Both the position numbers and the translations under genes were made by a program. Of a stretch of DNA of 64,000 nucleotides, positions 52,806-63,199 are shown piece after piece; the stretch's first letter is position 1; each line of letters begins with the position of its first letter. This DNA is from Fusarium oxysporum f. sp. lycopersici 4287 (lineage: Eukaryota > Ascomycota > Sordariomycetes > Hypocreales > Nectriaceae), in assembly GCF_000149955.1 (NCBI RefSeq), contig NC_030991.1, positions 865,746 to 929,745 of the forward strand, written 5' to 3'. Under the pieces are notes generated by a model. That model searched no databases. It saw nothing but the letters and a program-made list of their open reading frames with translations, and was not told where the DNA came from.

Positions 52806-53325
52806 GCAATCAACGACAGCTACCAAGTAATGACAGATTTGCGCTATTTGTCTTCTAGAGATCAAGAATGTTTGTTACAAGTTAGGTTTCTATCACAGAC
52901 TGGTCTTTACTGGTTGTTTAAGGAAGGGAAGAGGAAATATGGACGGCCACATAGCCACATTGAGGAGTGCAATACCGTACAAACTCATGAAATTGGGTAG
53001 CTCGGTGGGTCCGAAGAGGCTGCATGGCGCTAAAGTTCCCAACTACATACGCCTTAGTTAGCACCAAATTTCAAACTTGACCTCCCATGTCTCTCCCCGC
53101 TTCCTGATTTCGACTCAATACGCGATTTCTCTACAACCGACCGGCCAGCTGACTTCAAATTCAGGGTATGCATTTATTGATATATATATATGTGCGAAGA
53201 AACGGCGTTTTTTGACCGCTTTAATGAAGCTATATAGATATAACTGACGATTTAATAACGACATATGCTGTATCGTAGGTGGTAAGAGGGGGAGACATTT
53301 TTTGGGTTGATAATGACTCTGACGG
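52806..53325. other. no supported gene
   Basis: 3' flank of the Hsp30-like gene. A short ta dinucleotide run lies near 53180. Confidence 0.45.
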
Positions 53326-54800
53326 TCAGGAATAACTATGAATAACTTCTACATCAAATACAACGTCAGGATCATCGATTTGAACCGTAATTGAGCCCCC
53401 AGCTAGTTCCTCAGTAGTTAGATGCATTCTCAACCATTCCACAATGTCGGATTTATTCCCTTGCGCTGAAATCTTCTTCCGGCCGGCCAATTCCTTCAAC
53501 TGGGTTACTTTCATGCGTTTGAGGACATAAATGAGGGTATCGTCATCGAAATACTCGTCAGGACCGAAAGAGAGCTCCTCCTCATCACACAGCCGGTCCA
53601 CAAGCTCTTCTGGCTTAATAGATATATCGCCGGCAGTCTCCCAGCCTATAGAGTCAAATTATTAATCCCTTTAATGGAAATCTCATGATCCTGACTACCG
53701 TCAGGTCTTGTAGTAATACCGGCTTGAAGGAACGAGCCTGATATTACTTCCTGCTGTGTTTTTATCTGGTCCCAAGCTTTCTTGACTATCCAAGTTGTCA
53801 TGATCCTTCGATCTTTGACAGACCACTCAGTCTTACCATTTCTCTCTTCTTCTAACTCATATATTCATCTCTTCCCAGTAATACTGCTTAAACAGCTTAT
53901 TCATTGTAGTGTCAAGTGGTTGAAGAAGGCTTGTACAGCCTGCAAGGATCAACGCCGTAGTAATAAGCTGTTTTTTAACTTCCTCCATTACACCCTCTGT
54001 AAGGTGGAATGAGGCAGCATCCATCACCAAAAGGAAGTCCGTGAACGGTGACTTTGCAGTTGAGAGATCTTCCATTATCCAGCGCTGGAACAATTCCTCG
54101 TTATTATATACATGCTCATTGTATATCACAGTAATCCCTGGAGAATAGAGATCACCCTCATCATTAAAAATCCTTCCTTTGTCGCCTGCTGAGCCTTTAA
54201 ATATGATTGCAGGGCCCAGCCGGCATTCGCCGTCGCCGAATATGTATAAGACTGCTGTTGCCTGCCTCTTTTCCCACCCACTTCGGGCCGTTTTTACGGA
54301 GACCGTTTTAGAACCAAGTATATCTCAAGTGCTTTGGGAGTCAGTTGAGTAGGGTATAGGCGTCTCATCAACATTTAAAATATACCGGTATATAAAGCGT
54401 CTTCTAGGCTATTGAAGGATATCCTCAATTTCCATTTTGGCCAATGCTGTCGGTTTTAATGGCGATAGTTGTTCCCCGTGTTGTATGCCACATATCTCGC
54501 GATATGCCTGTTGGAGATCACAAGTGTGAGGCGACCAAGGCGGTGGCAAGGTGTGGAAGAAGGAGAGACATTCTACAAGAGATTGTGCCTGTACATAAAC
54601 AGTGGTTCCCCTGCTGCACCTTTTATATGAATTAAGCAACAAGCATCTTCTCATTTCAACAGCTTTTGAAACCGTCTTTTAGCGCGCTTGGCGATAACAT
54701 CTCCGGCGTGTCGTATTTTCAAAGTCGCCCGCGTTTCTTGGGTGTTCTCAGCGTTGTGGATATGATAGCCCGTGATGGGCAGGATATGCTTTTGTATAGA
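53326..54800 (-). pseudogene. DDE transposase relic with SAP-like C-terminus
   Basis: Minus-strand pieces assemble in order. An N-terminal helical segment is near 54700-54780. A frame at 54409-54654 ends in MEIEDILQ. Near 54300-54380 comes the first catalytic aspartate (LNVDETPIPY), then VKTARSGWEKRQATAVLY and GPAIIFKGSAGDKGRIF. D2 lies in the 53857-54129 frame (FLLVMDAASFHLT) and D3 in CTSLLQPLDTTMNKLFKQYY. After two frameshifts, 53326-53645 encodes a C-terminal module with VTQLKELAGRKKISAQGNKSD, which fits a SAP-type DNA-binding helix-loop-helix. Stops and frame changes mean it is not functional. No terminal repeats were found. The class is Tc1/mariner-pogo by catalytic motif layout; the exact family is unknown. 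Confidence 0.65.
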
Positions 54801-55189
54801 TGGGTATCAGGAAATGAGTTTCCCCTGAACTGACCGTTAAATCCTGATTAGGTTAGTACGCTGACCGGGAAAATCGAAAAGCCAATTTTAGCTAACCTGA
54901 TGGCTCTGACTAGCGCCTCCAACACAGGGTATAGAATCTTGCTTAGGTATTCGTCAATGATCCTTGCTACCGCCGTGTAAAGCTGCAAAAGCATATCAAC
55001 TCGTCCATTCTGTCCAGCAGTCTCCGTTGCTAATGTAGCTGCGTTACTATTAGTCTGGTCTGAATAGAGCGAGCTTGGCATACCAGTGATTGTGTAGCAT
55101 ATTCTGCTCTTGTTGCCTTCCAGATATGACTCTGTGCTTTGCGGCCTGTGGTTGTCATCTCATGATGCTATGTATGTTATCTTGATATG
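54801..55189. other. no supported gene
   Basis: A minus-strand frame at 54848-55081 (YTAVARIIDEYLSKILYPVLEA) is helical in character but has no recognised homologue. It may belong to one of the flanking relics. Confidence 0.3.
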
Positions 55190-55875
55190 TTATCTTCCTT
55201 TTTCAGTCGCTTGACGTGCTAATGGACCGGACGGAAGGGTACAATCCCACTCTTTCATCTTTACAGCTGCTTTGTAGCTCAAGTATGATTTCCGGAGCTT
55301 GCTTGCCGAAACTGGTGTAGCATTGGGGGGGCATAGGTCTATTTCAAAGTTCCTAAGTACTTTCTCTAGGGAATTTATCTGCGATAGGACAATACATCGG
55401 TTTTCTCTAGCTCGAAACAACGCGCACGAAACCATTCAAAGTCCGAAAATTGAGCAAGGGTTACCCAACTCATCTAAATCTCGCCTGAAAGGGCTGCTTT
55501 GTCCGCCTCACGAGCCTTCACTCCAACCACAAGCGCTTGCAAGTTCTTAGCGCCATGATATCGTGTCGACAGTCTTACCACATCGAATGACACTTGTTTC
55601 CGTTGGGGATTCATCAAGGTGGCTCTACCGCGCTTGTCGAAATAGATGTAGACCCGGTCTGAAAGCCTCGTGTAACCGACATGGAATATCTCGTCCCTCA
55701 GCTGAACTTTTGGAACCTTGAGATTGGCGGAGCGACGTCTAGGGAGGTTGGATTTGGACTCGTGGTGCAAGACAGTCGGGACCGCTACCGTACCTTTAGG
55801 TTTCTCCGTAGTCATCTTGTCCGAGTTGACAATCAACAATTGGATAGTTTTGGGTCGAATAAGCGAAGGCTTCAT
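55190..55875 (-). pseudogene. unknown broken gene (two overlapping phases)
   Basis: The first minus-strand frame (55474-55875) encodes RRRSANLKVPKVQLRDEIFHVG, a basic strand-rich segment with RVYIYFDKRGRATL, and stops after ALSGEI. The same phase reopens for about 30 codons with SWVTLAQFSDFEWFRA. A second phase (55190-55435) then continues with NRCIVLSQINSLEKVLRNFEI and ends KLRKSYLSYKAAVKMKEW. The composition is protein-like across about 220 codons, but one stop and one frameshift interrupt it. I do not recognise the family. It might be an intron-containing gene whose splice sites I cannot identify. Confidence 0.35.
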
Positions 55876-56064
55876 CTAAGAGAGGGGTCATGGCCAAAGG
55901 TTTGATATAAGTTGAAAATGGAGCAATCACTGGCCCATGAATATCTCACCCATTTGACGGAGTGAATGTCGATCTCTGGGTCTAAGTACTTCGGAAATAA
56001 TATTTGTGACTTTGGATCTCGGGAGATGGGTAAAGTTATCATAATCTGATACGAACTGAGGTTG
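55876..56064. other. no supported gene
   Basis: Short intergenic stretch before the repeated cassette. Confidence 0.4.
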
Positions 56065-56189
56065 ATAAGATGTCGCACTGAGCGTGCTTAAAGGGTTAGA
56101 GTGAATATGATGAGCAGCAGCAAATGTGTTGATTGATGTCTTAAGTTATCTCTTGTGCGGGGTATTCCATCCCGCAGAGTTACTTAAAG
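56065..56189 (+). repeat. dispersed repeat, copy 2
   Basis: Matches 27937-28060, where the MULE end now lies. After acttaaagcat this copy continues with atagctagattac, giving a possible view of the sequence originally flanking the MULE's left end. Confidence 0.7.
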
Positions 56190-56721
56190 CATATAGCTAG
56201 ATTACTAATGCCTACCCTGCGACATAAGAGGTTGTAGACTGGATGACAACGGCCTGATTTTTGTGGCAGGACAATCTACCCCACCTTCGGATGACAAAAA
56301 CCCCTCATACATTTGAGCCCCCACTTCCGGCATCCCCGTAAGGCTGACGTTTCATTTTAATTTGATGCTAGTACATAGATGTCTACACTTTCTTGCAAGG
56401 AGCTATCTTCAGTCAACAGGGCTCATCATTGGGATCGCTAGCCTTGGATCATCTTTGCCGACGGGATAGAGAATAGCGTCCGAGTGCTTTGGTTTCGTTG
56501 TCTGGCGCCAAAATAACTGGCTTCGATCCGGAGGACCAGGGAGCGAAGTCCACCTAACGACGCCTGTATGGTAGCACCTGCGTAGTTCGTCCGTGGGTAT
56601 ATTGTACACAGAAACCGATACTCTGGACATAGGGTGCACGATTAGAGGGGCATTCTAATTGGTCAGAAGAATAGCAACCCTGACTAGGGTATCCACCGCG
56701 GGGCACCATGGTTGTTGACTA
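56190..56721. other. no supported gene
   Basis: A minus-strand frame (56409-56639) encodes VVRWTSLPGPPDRSQLFWRQ without a recognised domain. It might be an exon fragment. Confidence 0.3.
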
Positions 56722-58579
56722 ACGTATTTCCCCACCACCCCGTACACCCCTAGACCCCGCACACCTGTGATAACCTCACATCGGGATCTGTAGATGACTG
56801 CAATCAATTATATAACAACAAGTATTTATTCAATTAAGCTAAGATTTTGGATACTGATTAAAGAACGTCCTCTCAATTGTTAGTGTTTTTGGCGTCTTTT
56901 TTCTCCGTAGTCTTCGTCTGTTTTCCTCAATCTGATGTAAGACATTCCTTTCGGCTTGATCTCATGCTGTGATGATCTGTTCAATCTCAGGAAAAGCTTG
57001 GTTAGGGTCAAATTGAACGGGGACTCGACCTGTAGGAGCCTTTGCGGCTGCTGACGCTTTAAGAACAGCTTTTTCCTCTTCCAGGCGCTGTATTTGACTG
57101 TTCTTGTTATCAATAGACTTCATCGCCTTCTTCAGGATACATTTGAAGTCGCGAATTGACGGATTTCCGTCTTTTTGAGCCTCTTGGAGCTGTTTTTCAA
57201 TATCATGACTTCCTTGAGGCGTTCCCCACACGGTCTCGGAAGTGACTTGCACCTTCCTTGGTGTTGTAGGCCCTTGAAATGACTTGCGTTTCTTCTCTTT
57301 GGGCTTCAAAGACTTCAACGCCTTCTGTATATTGATTGGGAAGAGACCAGTGGCTAAAAAGCCACTCATTATGTTCCTCCGAGTCAGGGCTTTCCGGGAA
57401 GCCTCTTCATAAGCTTTTAGGAATAGTTGTTGCTGATGTGGTGAGGTCGCTTCGTATGACGCCCAAAATCGGGTTAATTGGCGATAGTACCGTTTTAACG
57501 GTCCAAATACCGCAACATCGAGCGGCTGTGTAATATGTGAAGAATGTGAGGGTAACCAAGAGAGCCAAATCTTGTTCAACCAAGCCTTTTTCATCAATTC
57601 TGCTGTTATGTGTGACTTATGCTGGTCTATGACTAAAAGTCTCCATTGGGACGGGTCTGACGGCGTAGTCTCAGGTATAAATACCTCCATAAACCATTTG
57701 AGGAAGATATCAGCGTTGGACCAGCCCGAAGAACTCGTAGTATACTTCCAATCAGGGAAAACGCTCGGAAACCACTGTCCTTGGAGGTTTTCTCCCTTAA
57801 AAACGACCGTCGGGGTGAGACGACGACCGTCTGCTGATATAGACTCCAATATCGAGCTCCAAGTCGAATTATCTGACTTTATACGCTCTGAACTAGGAGT
57901 CATGACGGTCCCGGCCACAGTCCCGCCGTTGGTTTCCCCCAGTTGGACCCCAGTCTCGTCTACGCTATACGAATTTGACCGCAAGATCTTCTTGGACTCG
58001 ACAACATAGCTGAGACCGTTATAGTACTCCGTAAGCATCTCCTCTGTGACGCAACGCTTCCCTGCAGCATCTATGACTCTCGATGGCTTCATTTCTATTG
58101 TCTCATGGCGTGATACGAATCTGTCGACCCAGTTCTTGCCAATATACGAGACGTCCCCGTTGACGGCGGACAAGGCTTGTGCAAAGTCGTGTATTTCCTG
58201 CCTTGTCAGAGGCTGAAAAGCGCGCTCTCTTTCGATAATATAGTTAACAAGGTCATCCTCCTGCATGACTGTTAGCGACAGGTCTTTCTGATGTGCCGTT
58301 CTGATGTCTTGGCCGCCGGCGCATCGATCTTTCAAAGTCGACAGTTTAATCGAATGCTTTCGCGCCGAAGCTCGTAAACCTATCAAATTTTGGTCCTCTA
58401 CTGCTAATTGCATCCTATATTCATAATCTGACACTTGCGAATTCATTTCCGTTGACAGAAAAAAAAAAGGATTTAATTTGAATTTTACAGAAGAGAGTGA
58501 AGTGGCTTGTTGTGATGACGCGTCGATGGTGTTGAGGTGTGCGGGGTCTAGGGGTGTACGGGGTGGTGGGGAAATACGT
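56722..58579 (-). mobile_element. complete pogo/Fot-type transposon (1,858 bp)
   Basis: Terminal inverted repeats of 45 bp at 56722-56766 and 58535-58579 are identical. They start acgtatttccccaccacccc and are rich in C on one strand. Both outer ends are flanked by TA (56720-56721 and 58580-58581), the target of Tc1/mariner elements. The element holds one uninterrupted transposase. Perfect repeats and an open gene indicate a recent insertion and possible activity. Confidence 0.92.
56962..58446 (-). CDS. pogo/Fot-type transposase (DD35D), intact
   Basis: A 494-residue uninterrupted ORF. Residues about 5-55 contain a psq-like helix-turn-helix (SARKHSIKLSTLKDR). Residues about 60-125 contain a CENP-B/Tc5-type DNA-binding domain (LVNYIIERERAFQPLTRQEI, NWVDRFVSRH). 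The catalytic core has D163 (SYSVDETGVQLG), D274 (LLVIDQHKSHI) and D310 (SHITQPLDVAVFGPLK), so the last two are 35 residues apart. The conserved GVQLG, TVVFKGENLQGQW and GWSNADIFLKWF blocks are typical of Fot1-like proteins. The C-terminus is a coiled coil (IDNKNSQIQRLEEEKAVLK). The ORF begins 89 bp inside the right repeat. It cuts and pastes at TA. Confidence 0.92.
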   Translation of the reverse strand: MNSQVSDYEYRMQLAVEDQNLIGLRASARKHSIKLSTLKDRCAGGQDIRTAHQKDLSLTVMQEDDLVNYIIERERAFQPLTRQEIHDFAQALSAVNGDVSYIGKNWVDRFVSRHETIEMKPSRVIDAAGKRCVTEEMLTEYYNGLSYVVESKKILRSNSYSVDETGVQLGETNGGTVAGTVMTPSSERIKSDNSTWSSILESISADGRRLTPTVVFKGENLQGQWFPSVFPDWKYTTSSSGWSNADIFLKWFMEVFIPETTPSDPSQWRLLVIDQHKSHITAELMKKAWLNKIWLSWLPSHSSHITQPLDVAVFGPLKRYYRQLTRFWASYEATSPHQQQLFLKAYEEASRKALTRRNIMSGFLATGLFPINIQKALKSLKPKEKKRKSFQGPTTPRKVQVTSETVWGTPQGSHDIEKQLQEAQKDGNPSIRDFKCILKKAMKSIDNKNSQIQRLEEEKAVLKASAAAKAPTGRVPVQFDPNQAFPEIEQIITA

Positions 58580-59244
58580 TAAATGTCTCGTGGTCAGGCT
58601 GAATAGCTGTTCTCCCGCCCAAAACACGAACAACTTATTGACGCAGCCCGCAAGCACTCTACCCAAAGTCAAATGGACCCAGTTATCTTTAATTTCGATC
58701 ACCCAAAGGATATATACCCCACCTTACAAAGATGCAGCGTCGCAAGCGTCGGAACAAGCACGACTCTCCATCTAGCTCCTCTACAACAATTGGCCGAACG
58801 TCTGGCTGTTTCAAACATGGCTCTCCAGAACACAGAGTATGCATGTTGGCACTTCTGATAAACGAGAATCCGATATTGAGAAAGAAGCATAAACGGGTAT
58901 AGGGTTGGAAGGGCCGAGCTCCGTTATAGGCTTGAGTGCCATGGTCTGACGGATATTCTTGAAACAAGGTAAAAAAATAGATTGTTGGTTAGATCCCACA
59001 TTCATTGTGATAGACGTTGATAAATAGGATTTAAAGCTATTACCTTGTCCATGGCGCTCTGTCTCGCGGTGTCTGCCGTTTGTGATTGTTTATTCACGTC
59101 GTTGGGGTCGCAAATGATCCAGTAGCGCGCATGCTTTCTCTCTGCCATCCATGTCTGTAACTTCACCTCAGTCTGCCTGCCCAGAGTCGATCCTGCGGAC
59201 GATATCTAACGCTTATACATTTCCTTAGCTGAACATCGGTTCCC
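58580..59244. other. no supported gene
   Basis: Frames at 58539-58858 on the plus strand and 58689-59005 on the minus strand overlap in several phases without motifs. A phase containing RRKRRNKHDSPSSSS looks like a low-complexity fragment. Confidence 0.35.
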
Positions 59245-60298
59245 TCATAAAGCGCCGGATTCTGGATTATGAACCGCCGGGTTTCCATCTGGCCAAAGTG
59301 CAGGATCGATATTGTCTAACCACTCGCCGTCAAACGACTCTTGCGAAGCACTAGTAGTATTGAGCTTCCCAGGATAGTGGGGCGAATGATGGGTGTGTTT
59401 GTCATCAACAGTAGAACTCGGCATGTTCAGTTGTTGCATGTCGTTATTCGACAAAGAATCGTATTCGTCTGATTGGGGTGCTGTAGGCGTCGCCGGCCCG
59501 GGATCCTGGGTGGCTGGAGCGTAGCGTTTCTGTATCTCTCGGCGAGCCATGTCACGGAGACTGTTATGCTTGGCTACAATCTCTTGGAATTTTTCAAAAT
59601 CTTCGGGAATCGGTTGGGGAGATGAGGGTCGTCGCTCTCTGTTTTCGGATACTGGGATCGTCTCTTCTGTTCCTTCGTCACCCTCTTCCGTAATTACTTT
59701 CCCTTCGTTATCAACTGACGGGTGTAGCCGCCCAGTCTCTAATGGCTGGCGGAAGTCTCTCCCTGTCGTTACGCGTTTAAAAGCGTATTGAGTATCCCGA
59801 ACGTCGCTCGCACACGCCGTATTTTGAAGAGTTGTTTGCTTTGTGTCCCAGTGCTTGCGTCTTTTGCTCCCACAACCGTTGTGATTGGGTACACTTCCTT
59901 CATTGCCTTCGGAGATAGCCGATATCAACTCACGACTGTCCAGCTATGGCTGCCATGTGCCGAAATGACGCACTCATACAGTCCGTTCCACGGTCAGCTG
60001 TAGAAACAGCTGAAAGGAACAGATCAAGTTGTTCAAGTGAATCAGACACAAGCAATTCATCTCTCAAAGTTTGGATGTTTTGCAGTACGCAAAGGTTGCT
60101 TTCAATGCTCTGACTTCTGCAATCACTCTACATTTCCATGATTCCATGAATGGCGGTTCCAATCGGCGTTAGCTCTGAGGAATTGCCGTAAGAGTTGGTC
60201 GTTGACGGCGTTTTCAGTAACAGATAAGAGGGTCGAGGCGTTGCTCATTTGATTGTTGAAGTAGCCTTGAGGCTGGTGTTCGTTGTTATTCATCTACA
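59245..60298 (-). other. candidate multi-exon hypothetical gene, phases unresolved
   Basis: Three minus-strand open blocks follow one another. The first begins at ATG 60298 (NNNEHQPQGYFNNQMSNAST) and continues to HSWNHGNVE and a stop near 60128. The second starts SQSIESNLCVLQNIQTLRDE and runs to ADRGTDCMSASFRHM before a stop near 59937. The third (59245-59928) is polar and disordered, with CGSKRRKHWDTKQT, PIPEDFEKFQEIVAKHNSLR and a C-terminal acidic FDGEWLDNIDPALWPDG. The gaps between blocks are too short for normal introns, so frameshifts or unusual splicing would be needed. No family is recognised. The third block alone is the best supported as coding. Confidence 0.4.
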
Positions 60299-60901
60299 CT
60301 TTGTGGGCCAAAAGTGGACTTGTGGTAAATATCGTTATGCCTAAACCGAGGTAACCGAGAAACCGTAGCCCTACCATCGTTTTGCAGCGACGGGCCTAGA
60401 TGATGAAAGCCCGCTTTGGTCAATGACGTGATAGGAATACTTACTTCTGTATATCCTTGGCAGGGATGCGATAGGCGGTTGGGCTCTCATGATTAATAGC
60501 CGCTATTTGAGCGATAATTTGGTGCTGGAAATGCACTGCTTATGCTAAGACGATTCCTGCCCGGGATAAATCTCTAGAAATGTTTCAGCCCTCCTCAATG
60601 AGGTTGAAAATAAATTAGCTCTTGCCAGACTTGCCAAGTCTGACTTGGCAGTTGGGCAAACTCCTCGACACCCTGCATGGCTAGACCGGGCTGCTTTGGT
60701 ACCTTCAAAGATCCTCAAGCTTCTTGCATCCCGCTGTAGGGTCAGGGTACGTAGTACGGAAATACGATCACGGCGCAACCGCATGCTTAGCAGACGAAAC
60801 TGAGTCAACTGTCACAGTAGTGGGCCTCTTACAGGGTTGGACGGAACGACCGCTCTGCTGCGGTGTAAACCTAAAGGATGATTGCTCCTGGTTTTGCTCC
60901 T
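60299..60901. other. no supported gene
   Basis: The minus-strand frame at 60545-60808 is Arg/Leu-rich and motif-free. Probably the 3' flank of DSN1. Confidence 0.4.
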
Positions 60902-62449
60902 TCACCCGCCTCCTTCAGGTAGAATATTCCCTAGGCTCCTTAGAACCTCGATGACTGGCATGTCCTTTGTTCCTGCCCTCGCCTTCTCCCGCTCCTCACG
61001 TTGTCGAAGTCGTAGGGCACTAACACTAAGGACCTTATCCGCTTCTTTGCCCGCAACCAGAATCCGCTGCTCGAGCCTGTGAACGTTGTCGGCAAGTTGG
61101 TCGACCTGAAACTCGAGTGACGACTGAATAGTCCGCAACCTTGATTCTGTCTCAGACCGAACAGCGTCGAATGATGCTGTCTCGTCTGCCAGGAATCCTC
61201 TGATCTTGCCTTCGTCGGGATCTAATAGATCAAAGTCTGGTAGAACAATACGCCCAGTCTCGCCTTCGGAGAAGAGAGGCGATTGCTCAGGCGGTGATTT
61301 TCGTATTGCTTGCCATGCCTTCTTCTCATCTTGTAATCTTTTGATGTTGATTACCAGTTTGGCCAGTTTCTCGTCCAACTCCATGTTTCTGGGGTTGGGC
61401 CTCAACACTACGGGAACTTTTGGCGCGTCATCTTCTCGACTAAACCAGTCTGAGAGCTCAGATCGAGCCGCAAAGTCTTTTAGCAGTTGGTCTTGAATAG
61501 CACGAGCACCAAAAATAGCATTAGAATTCGGTGTGCCATGAGGAGGCTCCCTTGCCAGAGCGCGCTCGCAACACCAGGTCAACAGTTGTTTCATACGCCG
61601 AGGCTCTGTCAAGCCTTCGGCTTCAATGTGTTTGTAAAAATCCGCCGGGTTGACCTCCCAGTGGGGTATTGCTGTTTGGCCGTTCTCGATCAAAGAGCTC
61701 GCCCTTCTTCCACGGTTACCCAAACTGCTCCGCCTGTTGCTATTGCCCCCCTTCTTCCGCATCTCCTTGTTTCTGTTAATGATGGGCGTATCACTCATAG
61801 GCAGAGCAATTGTGGCTGACTGCACAGGCGGTTTACGTTGCGGCGATTTATTCCAGTCCGGAGGCGGTCTAGGAGGTTTTGCGCGGGATCCGCGTTTCTT
61901 AGGCGCTTCCTTGACATGGGAAGTTGGCGCTGCTTCAGGTACTGGTTCTGGTTGGGGTTTAGGCTCGGGTTCTGGTATGGATGCTGGTGCTGGTTGAGGA
62001 GCTTCTTCCCCCTGTGCTTCCCCAGATCGTCTCGTGCTCCTCCTGGTTGATGGTCTCTTAGGGACGTTGATTTCTCGCTCAACCGACGCGTTAACACTCG
62101 CTTTTTGCCCGCTGATCTTCCTCGTCGCGTTCGTTTCTTTCTCGGGCGGCTCCTCTTCCACAATCGTTCCATTAGTCGTCGGTGCCTTAGCAGCGCGTTG
62201 CTTCGCCGCAGGTCGTCCATTTGTAGGCTTCTTCACTGGTTCCGCCTTTGGCTCTGGCACTGCTTCCGGCTTCGGTTCATCTGTCTTGTCCGTCTTAATT
62301 CTCTTCGATTTTCGCACAAATACGAAGTCAGCGTCGTGCTCATAATCTGTCGCCGCCGCTGCAGCGAGACGCTTGCTCAACCGTCGCCCGTGCTCGTTGC
62401 TCATGCTAATTACTGGAAGCGGCCGCCGAGTCGTCACTAGAGTAGTCAT
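60902..62449 (-). CDS. DSN1: kinetochore protein Dsn1/Mis13 (MIND/Mis12 complex)
   Basis: A 515-residue ORF. The first 15 residues precede an in-frame M16 (SNEHGRRLSKRLAA), which may be the true start. Residues about 45-250 are Pro/Lys/Glu-rich and disordered, with RRASS- and RRSS-type basic serine motifs. Residues from about 260 to the end form the conserved Mis13 region: IPHWEVNPADFYKHIEAEGL, RRMKQLLTWCCERALA, then two coiled-coil stretches (LDEKLAKLVINIKRLQDEKKA and LEFQVDQLADNVHRLEQRI). The tail has MPVIEVLRSLGNILP. The protein links centromeric chromatin to the Ndc80 complex and is single copy and essential in yeasts. It is intact here, unlike several neighbours. Confidence 0.85.
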   Translation of the reverse strand: MTTLVTTRRPLPVISMSNEHGRRLSKRLAAAAATDYEHDADFVFVRKSKRIKTDKTDEPKPEAVPEPKAEPVKKPTNGRPAAKQRAAKAPTTNGTIVEEEPPEKETNATRKISGQKASVNASVEREINVPKRPSTRRSTRRSGEAQGEEAPQPAPASIPEPEPKPQPEPVPEAAPTSHVKEAPKKRGSRAKPPRPPPDWNKSPQRKPPVQSATIALPMSDTPIINRNKEMRKKGGNSNRRSSLGNRGRRASSLIENGQTAIPHWEVNPADFYKHIEAEGLTEPRRMKQLLTWCCERALAREPPHGTPNSNAIFGARAIQDQLLKDFAARSELSDWFSREDDAPKVPVVLRPNPRNMELDEKLAKLVINIKRLQDEKKAWQAIRKSPPEQSPLFSEGETGRIVLPDFDLLDPDEGKIRGFLADETASFDAVRSETESRLRTIQSSLEFQVDQLADNVHRLEQRILVAGKEADKVLSVSALRLRQREEREKARAGTKDMPVIEVLRSLGNILPEGGG

Positions 62450-63199
62450 GGGTGGCGCATTCGGGACCGTTGACGATGTGGTTTTAGATTCCCGAGGTCA
62501 TGATGCCGGGAAGTTGTCGGTGCGGTGCGGTACGGTCGGTGGTGGACGCGCTGAAACTGTCGCGTAGGGTCAAAGAGGCGCGTCGCGTTGTGGTTTACGT
62601 GTTCTCAATGATTAAAAAATGCTGTTCAACACGCTCAAATGCTGTTGCAATGCAATTCGTGATGTCGGTCAGTTTGCGGCTTCGTCGATGGAGGTTTGCG
62701 GTTCGCGACGTGATGCGCGAACCGGGGTCGAGCAAGGACCCATACTTTTGCTTACACAGGCCAACCACGGTGTCATCTCCACTACAACGCTCTGATTGGA
62801 TAAGACAGGTGACTAAATACACCATCATTGGCTGATTGGAAACGATGAGGATGGGGTTTTTGAATGTAAAACTATGTCAGTTATAGAACATATTTGTGTA
62901 GGTATTAATCTGTAAGGAATACTAATTCTATTTAGATGCATCTTCCGCATTTACTCATTACTTCTCCCGACGGTTCCAATTCTTGGTACTTTGTCTCTAG
63001 AATGAGGCGTGCCACTTGGTCCAACCAAACCGGGTAATTTCCCAATTGAGCTTGTTGCCCAGCCAATTATCGCCTCTACCCTGTCTCCAACTTGCCCCCT
63101 CTCCATTACGCAGTCACCTAATCACATCAACAAAGCGTGCCTCCATATCATTAGAATGGTATTATATTGACCATAAAAAGAAAGCCCACTTATGACAAT
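62450..63199. other. no supported gene; upstream flank of DSN1
   Basis: Promoter side of DSN1. Short frames only. Confidence 0.45.
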
